A stretch of DNA of 64,000 nt from Streptomyces nigrescens (GTDB taxonomy: Bacteria > Actinomycetota > Actinomycetes > Streptomycetales > Streptomycetaceae), in assembly GCA_024349765.1 (NCBI GenBank), contig AP026073.1, positions 992,001-1,056,000 of the forward strand, written 5' to 3'. Each line of letters begins with the position of its first letter. The first letter of the stretch is position 1. A model generated the notes under the pieces. The model did not search any database. It was not told the DNA's origin and saw only the letters and a program-made list of their open reading frames with translations. The translations under genes were made by a program, and so were the position numbers. Shown here one piece after another: positions 1 through 10,182 of the stretch.

Positions 1-44
1 CCCGGCTCGGAGCCGGCTCAGCCACATGACGGGTTGCCCCCGGT

Positions 45-189
45 CCACGACGGGCCGGCTCTACGACGGGCCCGGCTCTACGACGGGCCCGGCTCTACGA
101 CGGGTCCGGCTCCACGACGGGGCCCCGCTCTACGACGGGCCCCCGCTCCACGACAAGCCCCCGCTCCACGACGAGCCCCCGCGCAACGA
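45..189. repeat. Degenerate 16-18 bp tandem repeat, about 8 copies
   Basis: The unit CTACGACGGGCCCGGCT is exact at 61-77 and 78-94. Degenerate 16-18 bp versions run from 45 to about 189, always keeping a C(T/C/A)ACGAC core. Unit length drifts from 16 to 18 bp, so no reading frame is preserved, which argues for a non-coding minisatellite. Confidence 0.85.
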
Positions 190-480
190 CAGGGTGGGCT
201 CCAAGCTCCAACCCCCGCAACCACGACAAAGGCCCCCCACCCCGGGGAAGGGGCGGAAGGGCCTTCGTCTTGGAAAGTCGGGCTCGGTCGGCGGTGGAGG
301 CCGCCGGTGAGCCGGGTGCGCCGCACCCGCGTGGCGAACGCAGGCCGTGTGCGGCGCGGTGGTGCACCGGTCAGGGAGCGGAGAGAGGGGCCGCTGGGTC
401 CCTGTCGGCAGGGTCGTGCAGGAGTGCAAGTGCAGAGGCAGCGGAGCTGCGCACTGCGAGTGCGGGGTCAAGGTCCGGAT

Positions 481-509
481 CCGGGCTCCGTGGAGGAGAC
501 GGGGCCCGG
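481..509 (-). terminator. Likely rpsT terminator hairpin
   Basis: The arms CCGGGCTCCG (481-490) and CGGGGCCCGG (500-509) pair over 10 bp with one G-U, about 25 bp past the rpsT stop. There is no T-tract, which is usual for Streptomyces. Confidence 0.5.
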
Positions 510-531
510 GAAGATCCCCGCGAAGGTCGGG

Positions 532-798
532 TCAGCCCTGGAGGGTCGCGACCTTCTTCGCCAGCGCCGACTTCTTGTTGGCGGCGGCGTTCTTGTGGAT
601 GACACCCTTGCTGACGGCCTTGTCGAGCTTCTTGGCAGCCTCGGCCTGGGCGGCGGTGGCCTTCTGCAGGTCGCCGGCCTCGATGGCCTCACGGGTGCGA
701 CGGATCGAGGTCTTCAGAGCCGACTTGACAGCCTTGTTGCGCTGACGAGCCTTCTCGTTGGTCTTGATCCGCTTCATCTGGGACTTGATGTTCGCCAC
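532..798 (-). CDS. rpsT: 30S ribosomal protein S20
   Basis: S20 binds 16S rRNA early in assembly of the small ribosomal subunit. The 88-residue product is very basic (Lys/Arg/Ala-rich), has the usual length, and starts [20 protein letters not shown], the family signature, followed by the helical [17 protein letters not shown] segment. The start codon is GTG at 798-796, with an AAGG ribosome-binding site about 10 bases upstream. The gene is divergent from lepA across a 316-bp gap, an arrangement I recall as conserved in Streptomyces. A hairpin follows the stop at 481-509. Confidence 0.98.
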   Translation of the reverse strand: MANIKSQMKRIKTNEKARQRNKAVKSALKTSIRRTREAIEAGDLQKATAAQAEAAKKLDKAVSKGVIHKNAAANKKSALAKKVATLQG

Positions 799-1114
799 GA
801 AAGAGCCTTTTCAGGTTCGTTGGAGTTTCGAGTTGCGCCGCGCACGAGAGAGGGCACGAAGCACAGTGGACCAGGCTACCAGCAGGGTCTACGGCCGCCC
901 AAACCGGACCGGACCCGCTCCCCGGAGCCCCGCCCGAAGCCCCGCCCGGAGCTCCTTCCCCACAGGGCACACCCGCCCGAAGCCCCGCCCCGGAGCTCCC
1001 TGCGCCACGGGGCACACCCGCCCGAACCGGACCGGGGGCGTCGCTCATGGGACCATGGGGGGAGACGTCACATACCCGAGTCCCGCCTACCCGCGTTCAC
1101 TGAATGGACCCTGC
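799..1114. other. Divergent rpsT-lepA intergenic region
   Basis: This 316-bp gap must hold the promoters of both genes, but I could not place either with confidence. It contains a tandem duplication of about 43-45 bp: GCCCGAAGCCCCGCCC begins at 931 and again at 974, each copy followed by GGAGCTCC and ending in GGCACACCC. A third partial copy begins at 1019. The lepA reading frame runs open back to 758 through this repeat, but the translation there does not look like LepA. Confidence 0.6.
931..1028. repeat. Imperfect 43-45 bp tandem duplication
   Basis: Copy 1 is 931-973, copy 2 is 974-1018, and a partial third copy starts at 1019. Shared blocks are GCCCGAAGCCCCGCCC, GGAGCTCC and GGCACACCC. 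It lies about 90 bp before the lepA start. Confidence 0.75.
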
Positions 1115-2989
1115 GTGCCCGCGACCCCTACGAACGTGCCGGAGCCGAGCCGTACCGATCCGGCCCTCCTCCGTAACTTCTGCATCATCGCGCACATCGA
1201 CCACGGCAAGTCGACGCTCGCCGACCGGATGCTCCAGCTCACCGGTGTCGTCGACCAGCGGCAGATGCGCGCGCAGTACCTCGACCGCATGGACATCGAG
1301 CGCGAGCGCGGCATCACGATCAAGTCCCAGGCGGTCCGGCTGCCCTGGGCCCCCTCCGAGGGCGAAGAGGGAAGTGGCACGACCCACATCCTCAACATGA
1401 TCGACACCCCCGGCCACGTCGACTTCACGTACGAGGTGTCGCGCTCCCTCGCCGCGTGCGAGGGGTGCATCCTCCTCGTCGACGCCGCCCAGGGCATCGA
1501 GGCCCAGACCCTCGCCAACCTCTACCTGGCGATGGAGCACGACCTCACGATCATCCCCGTCCTCAACAAGATCGACCTGCCGGCCGCGCAGCCCGAGAAG
1601 TTCGCCGCCGAGCTGGCCAACCTGGTCGGCTGCGAGCCCGAGGACGTGCTGAAGGTCTCCGCCAAGACCGGCGTCGGCGTGCCCGAGCTGCTCGACAAGG
1701 TCGTCCGCGAGGTGCCGGCCCCGGTCGGCGTCAAGGACGCCCCCGCCCGCGCGATGATCTTCGACTCCGTCTATGACGCCTACCGCGGCGTGGTGACGTA
1801 CGTGAAGGTCGTCGACGGCACGCTCGGCAAGCGCGAGCGCATCAAGATGATGTCCACGGGCGCCGCGCACGAGCTGCTGGAGATCGGGACGAACTCGCCG
1901 GAGATGAAGCCGGCCGAGGGCCTCTCGGTCGGTGAGGTGGGCTACCTCATCACCGGCGTGAAGGACGTCCGGCAGTCCAAGGTGGGTGACACGATCACCC
2001 AGCTCTCCAAGGGTGCGGAGGAGCCGCTCGGCGGCTACAAGGACCCCAAGCCGATGGTGTTCTCGGGGCTGTACCCGCTCGACGGCTCGGACTACCCCGA
2101 GCTGCGCGACGCCCTCGACAAGCTCCAGCTCAACGACGCGGCGCTGGTCTACGAGCCGGAGACCTCCGCGGCGCTCGGCTTCGGTTTCCGCGTCGGCTTC
2201 CTCGGTCTGCTGCACCTGGAGGTGATCCGGGAGCGGCTGGAGCGCGAGTTCGGCCTGGACCTGATCGCCACCGCGCCCAACGTGGTCTACCGCGTGGACA
2301 TGGAGGATGGCGCCGAGCACGAGGTCACCAACCCGAGCGAGTTCCCGAGCGGCAAGATCGACAAGGTGCACGAGCCCGTCGTCCGGGCCACGATCCTTGC
2401 GCCCAGCGAGTTCATCGGCGCGATCATGGAGCTGTGCCAGAACCGTCGCGGCAACCTGCTCGGCATGGACTACCTCTCCGAGGACCGCGTCGAGATCCGC
2501 TACACCCTCCCGCTCGCCGAGGTCGTCTTCGACTTCTTCGACCAGCTCAAGTCCAAGACCCGTGGCTACGCCTCGCTGGACTACGAGCCCACCGGCGAGC
2601 AGGTCGCCGACCTGGTGAAGGTCGACATCCTGCTGCACGGCGACAAGGTGGACGCGTTCTCCGCGATCACCCACAAGGACAAGGCCTACGCCTACGGTGT
2701 GCGGCTGGTCGCCAAGCTGCGCGAGCTGATCCCGCGGCAGAGCTTCGAGGTGCCGATCCAGGCGGCCATCGGCAGCCGGGTCATCGCCCGTGAGACGGTC
2801 CGCGCCATCCGCAAGGACGTCCTCGCCAAGTGCTACGGCGGTGACATCTCCCGTAAGCGGAAGCTGCTGGAGAAGCAGAAGGAAGGCAAGAAGCGGATGA
2901 AGATGGTCGGCAGCGTGGAGGTCCCGCAGGAGGCCTTCATCGCGGTGCTGTCCTCGGACTCCGACGGCGACGCCAAGGCGAAGAAGTGA
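1115..2989 (+). CDS. lepA: Elongation factor 4 (LepA), translational GTPase
   Basis: EF4/LepA is a ribosome-associated GTPase that acts on stalled or mis-translocated ribosomes and in 30S biogenesis. The 624-residue protein shows the G1 P-loop AHIDHGKST (about residues 25-33), the G3 motif DTPGHVDF, the G4 motif NKIDL, an EF-G-like middle, and the LepA-specific C-terminal domain ending [18 protein letters not shown] chose the GTG at 1115 (product [16 protein letters not shown]...) because family proteins begin with this Pro-rich tail just before the G domain. The longer frame back to 758 overlaps the intergenic repeat and looks non-coding. A strong hairpin follows at 3019-3052. Confidence 0.96.
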   Translation: MPATPTNVPEPSRTDPALLRNFCIIAHIDHGKSTLADRMLQLTGVVDQRQMRAQYLDRMDIERERGITIKSQAVRLPWAPSEGEEGSGTTHILNMIDTPGHVDFTYEVSRSLAACEGCILLVDAAQGIEAQTLANLYLAMEHDLTIIPVLNKIDLPAAQPEKFAAELANLVGCEPEDVLKVSAKTGVGVPELLDKVVREVPAPVGVKDAPARAMIFDSVYDAYRGVVTYVKVVDGTLGKRERIKMMSTGAAHELLEIGTNSPEMKPAEGLSVGEVGYLITGVKDVRQSKVGDTITQLSKGAEEPLGGYKDPKPMVFSGLYPLDGSDYPELRDALDKLQLNDAALVYEPETSAALGFGFRVGFLGLLHLEVIRERLEREFGLDLIATAPNVVYRVDMEDGAEHEVTNPSEFPSGKIDKVHEPVVRATILAPSEFIGAIMELCQNRRGNLLGMDYLSEDRVEIRYTLPLAEVVFDFFDQLKSKTRGYASLDYEPTGEQVADLVKVDILLHGDKVDAFSAITHKDKAYAYGVRLVAKLRELIPRQSFEVPIQAAIGSRVIARETVRAIRKDVLAKCYGGDISRKRKLLEKQKEGKKRMKMVGSVEVPQEAFIAVLSSDSDGDAKAKK

Positions 2990-3018
2990 CCGCCGGGCAG
3001 TAGCCGCACAGCGGAAGA

Positions 3019-3052
3019 GGGGCGCCGGGTCCGGTACGGGACCCGGCGCCCC
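3019..3052 (+). terminator. lepA terminator
   Basis: A perfect 14-bp stem, GGGGCGCCGGGTCC (3019-3032) with GGACCCGGCGCCCC (3039-3052), has a 6-nt loop and starts 30 bp past the lepA stop. GCTTCG follows and there is no T-run. Confidence 0.9.
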
Positions 3053-3224
3053 GCTTCGTCTCCATGGCCGTTCCCTGCCCCCCGAAGTCGTGGGCCCCTC
3101 ATCGGGATGAATGCGGAGCGTGGCGTTCCGCGAGGGCGGGAACCGGGTGTGCCGGGTGTGGTCTGGTGGGTGTGATCGGCGCGGCTCGCAATCGGGCGAT
3201 GCGCGTGCTACGTACACCTATCGC

Positions 3225-3246
3225 ACTGGTCACAACGTGAACCAGT
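3225..3246. promoter_or_regulatory. Inverted repeat upstream of the acyl-CoA synthetase
   Basis: ACTGGT (3225-3230) and ACCAGT (3241-3246) form 6-bp arms, with inner CAC...GTG half-matches. It lies about 40 bp upstream of the candidate -10 box, where an activator or a second repressor site could act. Inference only. Confidence 0.4.
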
Positions 3247-3282
3247 CGGTCGTAGCCCCTTACGTGTCGGCGCAACGCGCTC

Positions 3283-3320
3283 TAGTCTGATCACTGCTCA
3301 AAGGTTACTCGCGAGTCACC
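3283..3320 (+). promoter_or_regulatory. Candidate -10 box and 18-bp operator palindrome before the acyl-CoA synthetase
   Basis: TAGTCT at 3283-3288 resembles a -10 hexamer; I see no clear -35. Just downstream, GGTTACTCGCGAGTCACC (3303-3320) is an 18-bp palindrome broken only at its fourth and fifteenth bases. Its place between the start region and the ribosome-binding site fits a repressor, plausibly TetR-type as for many actinobacterial fatty-acid genes. The regulator is not identifiable here. Confidence 0.5.
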
Positions 3321-3348
3321 AGCAATGAAGCGGGCCCCGGAGGACGCC

Positions 3349-5238
<1,890 letters not shown>

Positions 5239-5265
5239 CCACCCGCCGCGCCGTCCCCGGCCGGC

Positions 5266-5296
5266 GTGCGGGGTGGGCCACGGGCCTGCCCCGCAC
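5266..5296 (+). terminator. Likely terminator after the acyl-CoA synthetase
   Basis: GTGCGGGG (5266-5273) pairs with CCCCGCAC (5289-5296), 28 bp past the stop. The 15-nt loop can itself pair weakly. Confidence 0.5.
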
Positions 5297-5489
5297 CACG
5301 GCCGTGGCGCCACGGCACCGCGGCGCCGCGGCCGCCACCCGCCCCGCCCGGCCAACTCCTCCGGCGTGTCAGCCGAATTGGCTGCTCTGACCGTCCACTT
5401 CCGTGACTCACTGCTTATGGCTGCGCTCTTTCTGTCACTCTGTCGGTGGCGCATCCGGCGCTGCAGCGGAGCTGTTCGGGAGTTGCTCA

Positions 5490-7841
5490 ATGAGGACGAC
5501 AACTTCGTCTCCACGGGACGACGTCACGGCGACGCGCACGACGACGGCCGGCCCCGGGCTCCCCGCCGCGCGCACCCGGCGGGCCGGTCTGCCCGGGGAC
5601 CCGCAGGCCGCGGCCGCCGCCCGGCGGTGCGTCCGGTCCGCCTTCGACGAGTGGGCGGCCCAGCGGCTGCCCGGCACCGAGCGGTTCACCGACCGGCTCA
5701 CCGACGAAGCGGTGCTGCTGGTGAGCGAGTTGGTGACGAACGCGGTGGTGCACGCGGGCACCACCATCGAGCTGAGCTGCCGGCTGGACCCCGCCGCGGA
5801 ACCGGAGCCGGGCCCCGGACCGGACCCGGACGACGCCCCCGCGCCCGCCGTCGTCATCGAGGTCTCCGACCGCCACCCCACCCAGCCGATCCGTGCTCGT
5901 GACGAGACCGCCCGGAACGAGAGCGGCGGCCACGGCCTCCAGCTGATCAGCGCGGTCGCCGAATCCTGGGGCATCACCTACCGCCGCGACCGGAAGACCG
6001 TGTGGTTCCGGCTGCCGCTGCCCGCCCCGGAGGCCGCCGCCCGCCCGCTGCCGGAGCCCGCGTACGAGGAGACGCCGTACGAAGGGGCGCGGTACGAGGG
6101 GGCGTCCCATGAGGGGGCGCGGTACGAGGGGGCTCCCCATGAGGGAGCGCGTCACCAGGGGGCGCCCTACGACCCCCCGCCCTCGCACGCCGCCGACGAT
6201 CCCGCGGCCCCGTACGACGACGCCGCGGCCGCGTACGCCGACGAGGTGCTCCAGCGCGGGCTGCGGGCCGCCGAACTCCTCGCCCCGGCACCCCGCCGCG
6301 CCGACCGCCAGGAACTCGACGCCGACCGGGTCGACAACGGCGCGCTGTCCTTCCTCGCCGAGGCCTCCGACCTGCTCTCCGGCCAGCTCGACGCCGATCA
6401 GGTCGCCGCGCTCGCCGCCCAGCTGATCGTGCCGCGGCTCGCCGACTGGTGCGCGGTGTGGCTCCACGACGGAGACGGCGGCGCCCCCGGCCGGGGCATC
6501 GCGACCGGCGGCGACGAACAGCGGCTGGCCCGCGTCTGGCACAGCTGCGAGAGCCGGATCGACACCCTGCGCGCCGCGCTGGAGAAACAGCCGCCGGACT
6601 TCTGGGGCGACGCCCCGCCGGGCGCCGCACCCGCCGCCGTCCCCTGGCCCTGGCCGCACGACCCGGACGGCGAGGACCAGGACCACGACCACCCGGACGC
6701 CGACCGCCCGGGCGACGGTCCCCCGGGCGGGCACGGCCTGCCGGAGCTGCCGGAGCTGCCGGGCCACGCGCTGCCGGACCTGCCGGGCCACGTCCTGCCG
6801 GCCTACGCCCTCCCGGGCGGCGAGCGCCCCGACGGCGACCGGCCGGGCGGTGCCGCGCTCGCCTGCCCCCTGGTCGCCGGCGGCCGCCGGCTGGGCACGC
6901 TGCTGCTCGGCCGCGGCGGCCTGCCGCGCTTCCCCGACGAGGTCGTCGGGCTGATCGAGGACCTGGGCCGCCGGGTCGCCCGCGCGGTGGCCACCGCCCG
7001 GGCCTACAGCCGCCAGGAGCGCATCAGCCAGGTCCTGCAGCGCCGGCTGCTGCCCCGGGGCCGGGCGCAGGTGCCCGGCGTGGCGTCCGCGGTGGTCTAC
7101 GAGCCGCGCGAGGGCGCCTGGGCGGGCGGCGACTTCTGGGACCTCTTCGACGCCGGCGACGGCCGCTGGTGCTTCGCGCTCGGCGACGTCTGCGGCAGCG
7201 GCCCGGAGGCGGCCGCGGTGACCGGCCTGGCCCGGCCGGTGCTGCGGCTGCTGGCCCGGGACGGCTTCGGCGTCGCCGAGGTGCTCGACCGGCTCAACAA
7301 GACCATGGCCCGGGAGGCCGCGGACTCGGTCGCGGCGGTCGCCGCGGCGGTGGCGGCGGCCGGAGCCGGCGCCGAGGCACCGGTGGAGATCCGCGAGGAG
7401 GGCGAACAGGCCCGCTTCCTCTCGCTGCTCTACGGCGAGATCGCCCCGTACCCGGGCGGGGCCGGCGGCGCCCGCTGCACCCTCGCCAGCGCCGGCCACC
7501 CGCTCCCGCTGGTGCTGGGCACGGACGGCGCGGTCCGCACGGTCGCGGCACCGCAGATGCTGCTGGGCGTCGTCGAGGACGCGGCGTACGTGAGCGAATC
7601 GTTCGACCTGCGCCCGGGGGAGACCCTGCTGTGCGTCACCGACGGGGTCACCGAGCGGCGCTCGGGCGGGCGGCTGTTCGACGACGAGGACGGCCTGGCC
7701 ACCGCCCTCGCCGCGGGCGCCGGACTGGGCGCCACCGCCCTCGCCGACCACATCCGCCACACCGTGCACGCCTTCGCCCCCGACCCGCCCGACGACGACC
7801 TGGCCCTGCTCGTCCTCCAGGCGGCGGGCGGCCCGGCGTAG
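5490..7841 (+). CDS. ATP-binding / GAF / SpoIIE (PP2C-type) protein phosphatase
   Basis: This is probably a sigma-factor regulator with two catalytic modules. The N-terminal RsbW-like HATPase domain (about residues 40-178) has N-box E80-N84 in SELVTNAVVHAG, D127 in EVSDRHP, and the G-box GGHGLQLI near 147. A Tyr/Glu/Gly/Ala/His-rich linker follows, built of degenerate repeats (YEGARYEGASHEGA). A GAF-like region (about 290-520) is interrupted by a Leu-Pro-Glu/Gly repeat. The C-terminal SpoIIE/PP2C domain has GGDFWDLFD, GDVCGSG, SAGHPLPLV and VTDGVTE. Such proteins switch partner sigma factors by kinase and phosphatase action on anti-anti-sigma factors. ATG at 5490 follows GGGAG by 7 bases; the frame is open back to 5403. 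No sigma-factor or anti-sigma gene is adjacent. Confidence 0.9.
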   Translation: MRTTTSSPRDDVTATRTTTAGPGLPAARTRRAGLPGDPQAAAAARRCVRSAFDEWAAQRLPGTERFTDRLTDEAVLLVSELVTNAVVHAGTTIELSCRLDPAAEPEPGPGPDPDDAPAPAVVIEVSDRHPTQPIRARDETARNESGGHGLQLISAVAESWGITYRRDRKTVWFRLPLPAPEAAARPLPEPAYEETPYEGARYEGASHEGARYEGAPHEGARHQGAPYDPPPSHAADDPAAPYDDAAAAYADEVLQRGLRAAELLAPAPRRADRQELDADRVDNGALSFLAEASDLLSGQLDADQVAALAAQLIVPRLADWCAVWLHDGDGGAPGRGIATGGDEQRLARVWHSCESRIDTLRAALEKQPPDFWGDAPPGAAPAAVPWPWPHDPDGEDQDHDHPDADRPGDGPPGGHGLPELPELPGHALPDLPGHVLPAYALPGGERPDGDRPGGAALACPLVAGGRRLGTLLLGRGGLPRFPDEVVGLIEDLGRRVARAVATARAYSRQERISQVLQRRLLPRGRAQVPGVASAVVYEPREGAWAGGDFWDLFDAGDGRWCFALGDVCGSGPEAAAVTGLARPVLRLLARDGFGVAEVLDRLNKTMAREAADSVAAVAAAVAAAGAGAEAPVEIREEGEQARFLSLLYGEIAPYPGGAGGARCTLASAGHPLPLVLGTDGAVRTVAAPQMLLGVVEDAAYVSESFDLRPGETLLCVTDGVTERRSGGRLFDDEDGLATALAAGAGLGATALADHIRHTVHAFAPDPPDDDLALLVLQAAGGPA

Positions 7842-7918
7842 GCACCACCGGGGCCTACGGGGCGCCCGCCGCCCGCGCGCGAACCGCGCTGTCGGTGCGA
7901 TGACGGACAATGGTTCCC

Positions 7919-9151
7919 ATGCCTTCCGCACTGCCTGATGGTGAGCCGATGCCCGACGACGGGGCGCTGCCCGGTCATGCGCTGGCGGCGGCGGCCGGCC
8001 GGCCCCTCGGCTTCTATCTGCACGTGCCGTACTGCGCCACCCGCTGCGGCTACTGCGACTTCAACACCTACACCGCGAGCGAGCTGCGCGGCTCCGGCGG
8101 GGCGCTGGCCTCCCGCGACAACTACGCCGACACCGTCGTGGAGGAGATCCGGCTGGCCCGCAAGGTCCTCGGCGACGACCCCCGCCCGGTCGAGACGGTC
8201 TTCGTCGGCGGCGGCACCCCGACCCTCCTCCCGGCCGCCGACCTGGGCCGGATGCTCGCCGCCATCCGGGAGGAATTCGGCCTGGCCCCTGGCGCCGAGA
8301 TCACCACCGAGGCCAACCCCGACTCCGTCGACCCGCGCTACCTCTCCGAGCTGCGCGCGGCCGGCTACAACCGGGTCTCCTTCGGCATGCAGAGCGCCCG
8401 GCAGCACGTCCTGAAGATCCTCGACCGCACGCACACCCCCGGCCGCCCCGAGGCCTGCGTCGGCGAGGCCCGCGCCGCCGGTTTCGAGCACGTCAACCTC
8501 GACCTGATCTACGGCACCCCCGGCGAGTCCGACGACGACTGGCGGGCCTCGCTCGACGCCGCGCTCGGCGCCGGCCCCGACCACATCTCCGCCTACGCCC
8601 TGATCGTCGAGGAGGGCACCCAGCTGGCCCGCCGGATCCGCCGCGGCGAGGTCCCGATGACCGACGACGACGAGCACGCCGACCGCTACCTCATCGCCGA
8701 GGAGCGGCTCACCGCGGCCGGCTTCTCCTGGTACGAGGTCTCCAACTGGGCCACCACCGAAGCCGCCCGCTGCCGCCACAACGAGCTGTACTGGACCGGC
8801 GCCGACTGGTGGGGCGCCGGCCCCGGGGCGCACAGCCACGTCGGCGGCGTCCGCTGGTGGAACGTGAAGCACCCCGGCGCGTACGCCCAGGCCCTGGGCG
8901 AGGGCCGCTCCCCGGGCGCGGGCCGCGAGATCCTCGCCGACGAGGACCGCCGGGTGGAACGCATCCTGCTCGAACTGCGCCTCGCGGACGGCTGCCCGCT
9001 GGACCTCCTCGCCCCGGCGGGCGCCCGGGCGGCCGAGCGGGCACGGGCCGACGGCCTGCTGCAGGCGGGGCCCTACGAGGAGGGCCGGGCCGTCCTGACA
9101 CTCCGCGGGCGGCTGCTGGCCGACGCGGTGGTGCGGGATCTGGTGGACTGA
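7919..9151 (+). CDS. hemW: Radical SAM heme chaperone HemW
   Basis: HemW inserts heme into respiratory proteins and was long annotated as oxygen-independent coproporphyrinogen III oxidase. The 410-residue protein has the [4Fe-4S]/SAM motif with Cys39, Cys43 and Cys46 in PYCATRCGYCDF, then VETVFVGGGTPTLL and EANPD, the HemN/HemW core motifs. The C-terminal HemN domain carries RCRHNELYW and WWGAGPGAHSH. An in-frame ATG also exists at 7910, and neither start has a clear ribosome-binding site; 7919 gives the family-like N-terminus MPSALPDGEPMPDDG. It is convergent with the DUF3097 gene, and two hairpins lie between them. Confidence 0.92.
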   Translation: MPSALPDGEPMPDDGALPGHALAAAAGRPLGFYLHVPYCATRCGYCDFNTYTASELRGSGGALASRDNYADTVVEEIRLARKVLGDDPRPVETVFVGGGTPTLLPAADLGRMLAAIREEFGLAPGAEITTEANPDSVDPRYLSELRAAGYNRVSFGMQSARQHVLKILDRTHTPGRPEACVGEARAAGFEHVNLDLIYGTPGESDDDWRASLDAALGAGPDHISAYALIVEEGTQLARRIRRGEVPMTDDDEHADRYLIAEERLTAAGFSWYEVSNWATTEAARCRHNELYWTGADWWGAGPGAHSHVGGVRWWNVKHPGAYAQALGEGRSPGAGREILADEDRRVERILLELRLADGCPLDLLAPAGARAAERARADGLLQAGPYEEGRAVLTLRGRLLADAVVRDLVD

Positions 9152-9170
9152 TCACTCGACGGAGTGATCA
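9149..9170. terminator. Hairpin overlapping the hemW stop codon
   Basis: TGATCACTC (9149-9157) and GAGTGATCA (9162-9170) pair perfectly over 9 bp with a 4-nt loop. The hemW stop codon is the first three bases of the left arm. Confidence 0.6.
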
Positions 9171-9204
9171 CGCCCCCGGACCCGGCTGCCGGATCGCGCC
9201 CGCT

Positions 9205-9237
9205 CCTTGCCTGCCGACAACACATCGGCAGGCAAGG
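9205..9237. terminator. Bidirectional terminator between hemW and the DUF3097 gene
   Basis: CCTTGCCTGCCGA (9205-9217) and TCGGCAGGCAAGG (9225-9237) form a perfect 13-bp stem with loop CAACACA, placed in the convergent gap. It can serve both genes. Confidence 0.85.
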
Positions 9238-9260
9238 GCAGTTGGGCGGTGGGTCGCAAG

Positions 9261-10094
9261 TCAAACGGCATCGCCGACCGTAACGAAGTCGATCAGCTCC
9301 TCCACCCTCCCCAGCAGCGCCGGCTCCAGGTCCCTGTAGGACCGCACGCACGACAGGATCCGCTGCCACGCCGCGCCGGTGTTCTCCGGCCAGCCCAGCG
9401 CCCGGCACACGCCCGTCTTCCAGTCCTGCCCGCGCGGCACCGACGGCCAGGCCGGAATGCCCACCGAGGACGGCTTCACCGCCTCCCACACGTCGATGTA
9501 CGGGTGGCCTACGACGAGCGCGTGCTCGCCCGTCACCTCGGCCGCGATCCGGGACTCCTTCGAGCCCGGTACGAGGTGGTCCACCAGCACCCCCAGCCGG
9601 GCGTCCGGCCCCGGCGCGAAGCTCCGGACGATCGCCGGGAGGTCGTCGACGCCCTCCAGGTACTCCACGACGACGCCCTCGATGCGCAGATCGTCGCCCC
9701 AGACCCGCTCGACGAGCTCCGCGTCGTGCCGGCCCTCCACGTAAATGCGCCCGGCGCGCGCGACCCGGGCGCGGGCGCCGGGGACGGCGAGTGAACCCGA
9801 CGCCGTACGGGCCGGGCCGCTCGGGGCCGGCCGGTTCCGCGGGCGGACGAGCGTGACGACCTTGCCCTCCAGCAGGAAGCCGCGCGGGACCATCGGGAAG
9901 ACCCGGTGCTTGCCGAAGCGGTCCTCCAGGGTGACCGTCGGGCCCTCGGCGGTCTTCTCACAGCGGATCACCGCCCCGCAGAAGCCCGTGGCGACCTCCT
10001 CGACGACGAGATCGGGCTCGGCCGGGACCTCCGGCGCGGGCCGCTGCTTCTTCCAGGGCGGGGTGAGGTCGGGGCTGTAGCGCTTGCTCTGCAT
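9261..10094 (-). CDS. DUF3097 family protein
   Basis: Function unknown. The 277-residue protein starts MQSKRYSPDLTPPWKKQRP and carries the conserved DUF3097 blocks RIYVEGRHDAELVERVWGDD, RLGVLVDHLVPGSKE, VVGHPYIDVWEAVKP and ENTGAAWQRILS. The first two resemble a Toprim-like fold (acidic E/D residues in YVEGRHDAEL and LVDHL), so a nucleic-acid role is conceivable but is only inference. In actinomycetes I recall this family next to hemW, as here. ATG at 10094 has AAAAGG just upstream. No signal peptide or membrane segment. Confidence 0.85.
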   Translation of the reverse strand: MQSKRYSPDLTPPWKKQRPAPEVPAEPDLVVEEVATGFCGAVIRCEKTAEGPTVTLEDRFGKHRVFPMVPRGFLLEGKVVTLVRPRNRPAPSGPARTASGSLAVPGARARVARAGRIYVEGRHDAELVERVWGDDLRIEGVVVEYLEGVDDLPAIVRSFAPGPDARLGVLVDHLVPGSKESRIAAEVTGEHALVVGHPYIDVWEAVKPSSVGIPAWPSVPRGQDWKTGVCRALGWPENTGAAWQRILSCVRSYRDLEPALLGRVEELIDFVTVGDAV

Positions 10095-10122
10095 GGGCCT
10101 TTTCTATCGGGAGGACGGAGTG

Positions 10123-10168
10123 CGGGAGACGTTCTGCCCGGGAACCCGGGAGACGTTCTGCCCGGGAA
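10123..10168. repeat. Two direct copies of a 22-bp sequence
   Basis: CGGGAGACGTTCTGCCCGGG plus AA occurs at 10123-10144 and again at 10147-10168, in the 88-bp gap between two minus-strand genes. Its layout resembles the CCGGAATACC minisatellite at 22.06-22.14 kb. Confidence 0.8.
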
Positions 10169-10182
10169 ACGGCGCAGCCGGG

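Larger units (their letters stand above)
1..531. other. Gene-free stretch at the left edge of the window
   Basis: This stretch lies downstream of rpsT and I see no convincing gene in it. Open frames run across it in several phases, but they translate to Pro/Arg/Gly-rich low-complexity sequence and follow the tandem repeat rather than codon bias. It holds the repeat array at 45-189 and a likely rpsT terminator at 481-509. The middle part (190-480) shows no recognisable feature. Confidence 0.6.

Noticed and set aside
34-1176. 380-codon plus-strand frame at the left edge
   Set aside because: It follows the tandem repeat, crosses rpsT antisense, and encodes Pro/Arg/Gly-rich sequence of no known family.
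1097-3217. Long open frame of 706 codons on the minus strand across lepA
   Set aside because: It is an antisense shadow: lepA has full GTPase motifs and the minus frame gives low-complexity Val/Leu/Gly/Arg protein without domains. High GC keeps antisense frames open; similar ones lie over the acyl-CoA synthetase, the SpoIIE gene, phoH and leuA.
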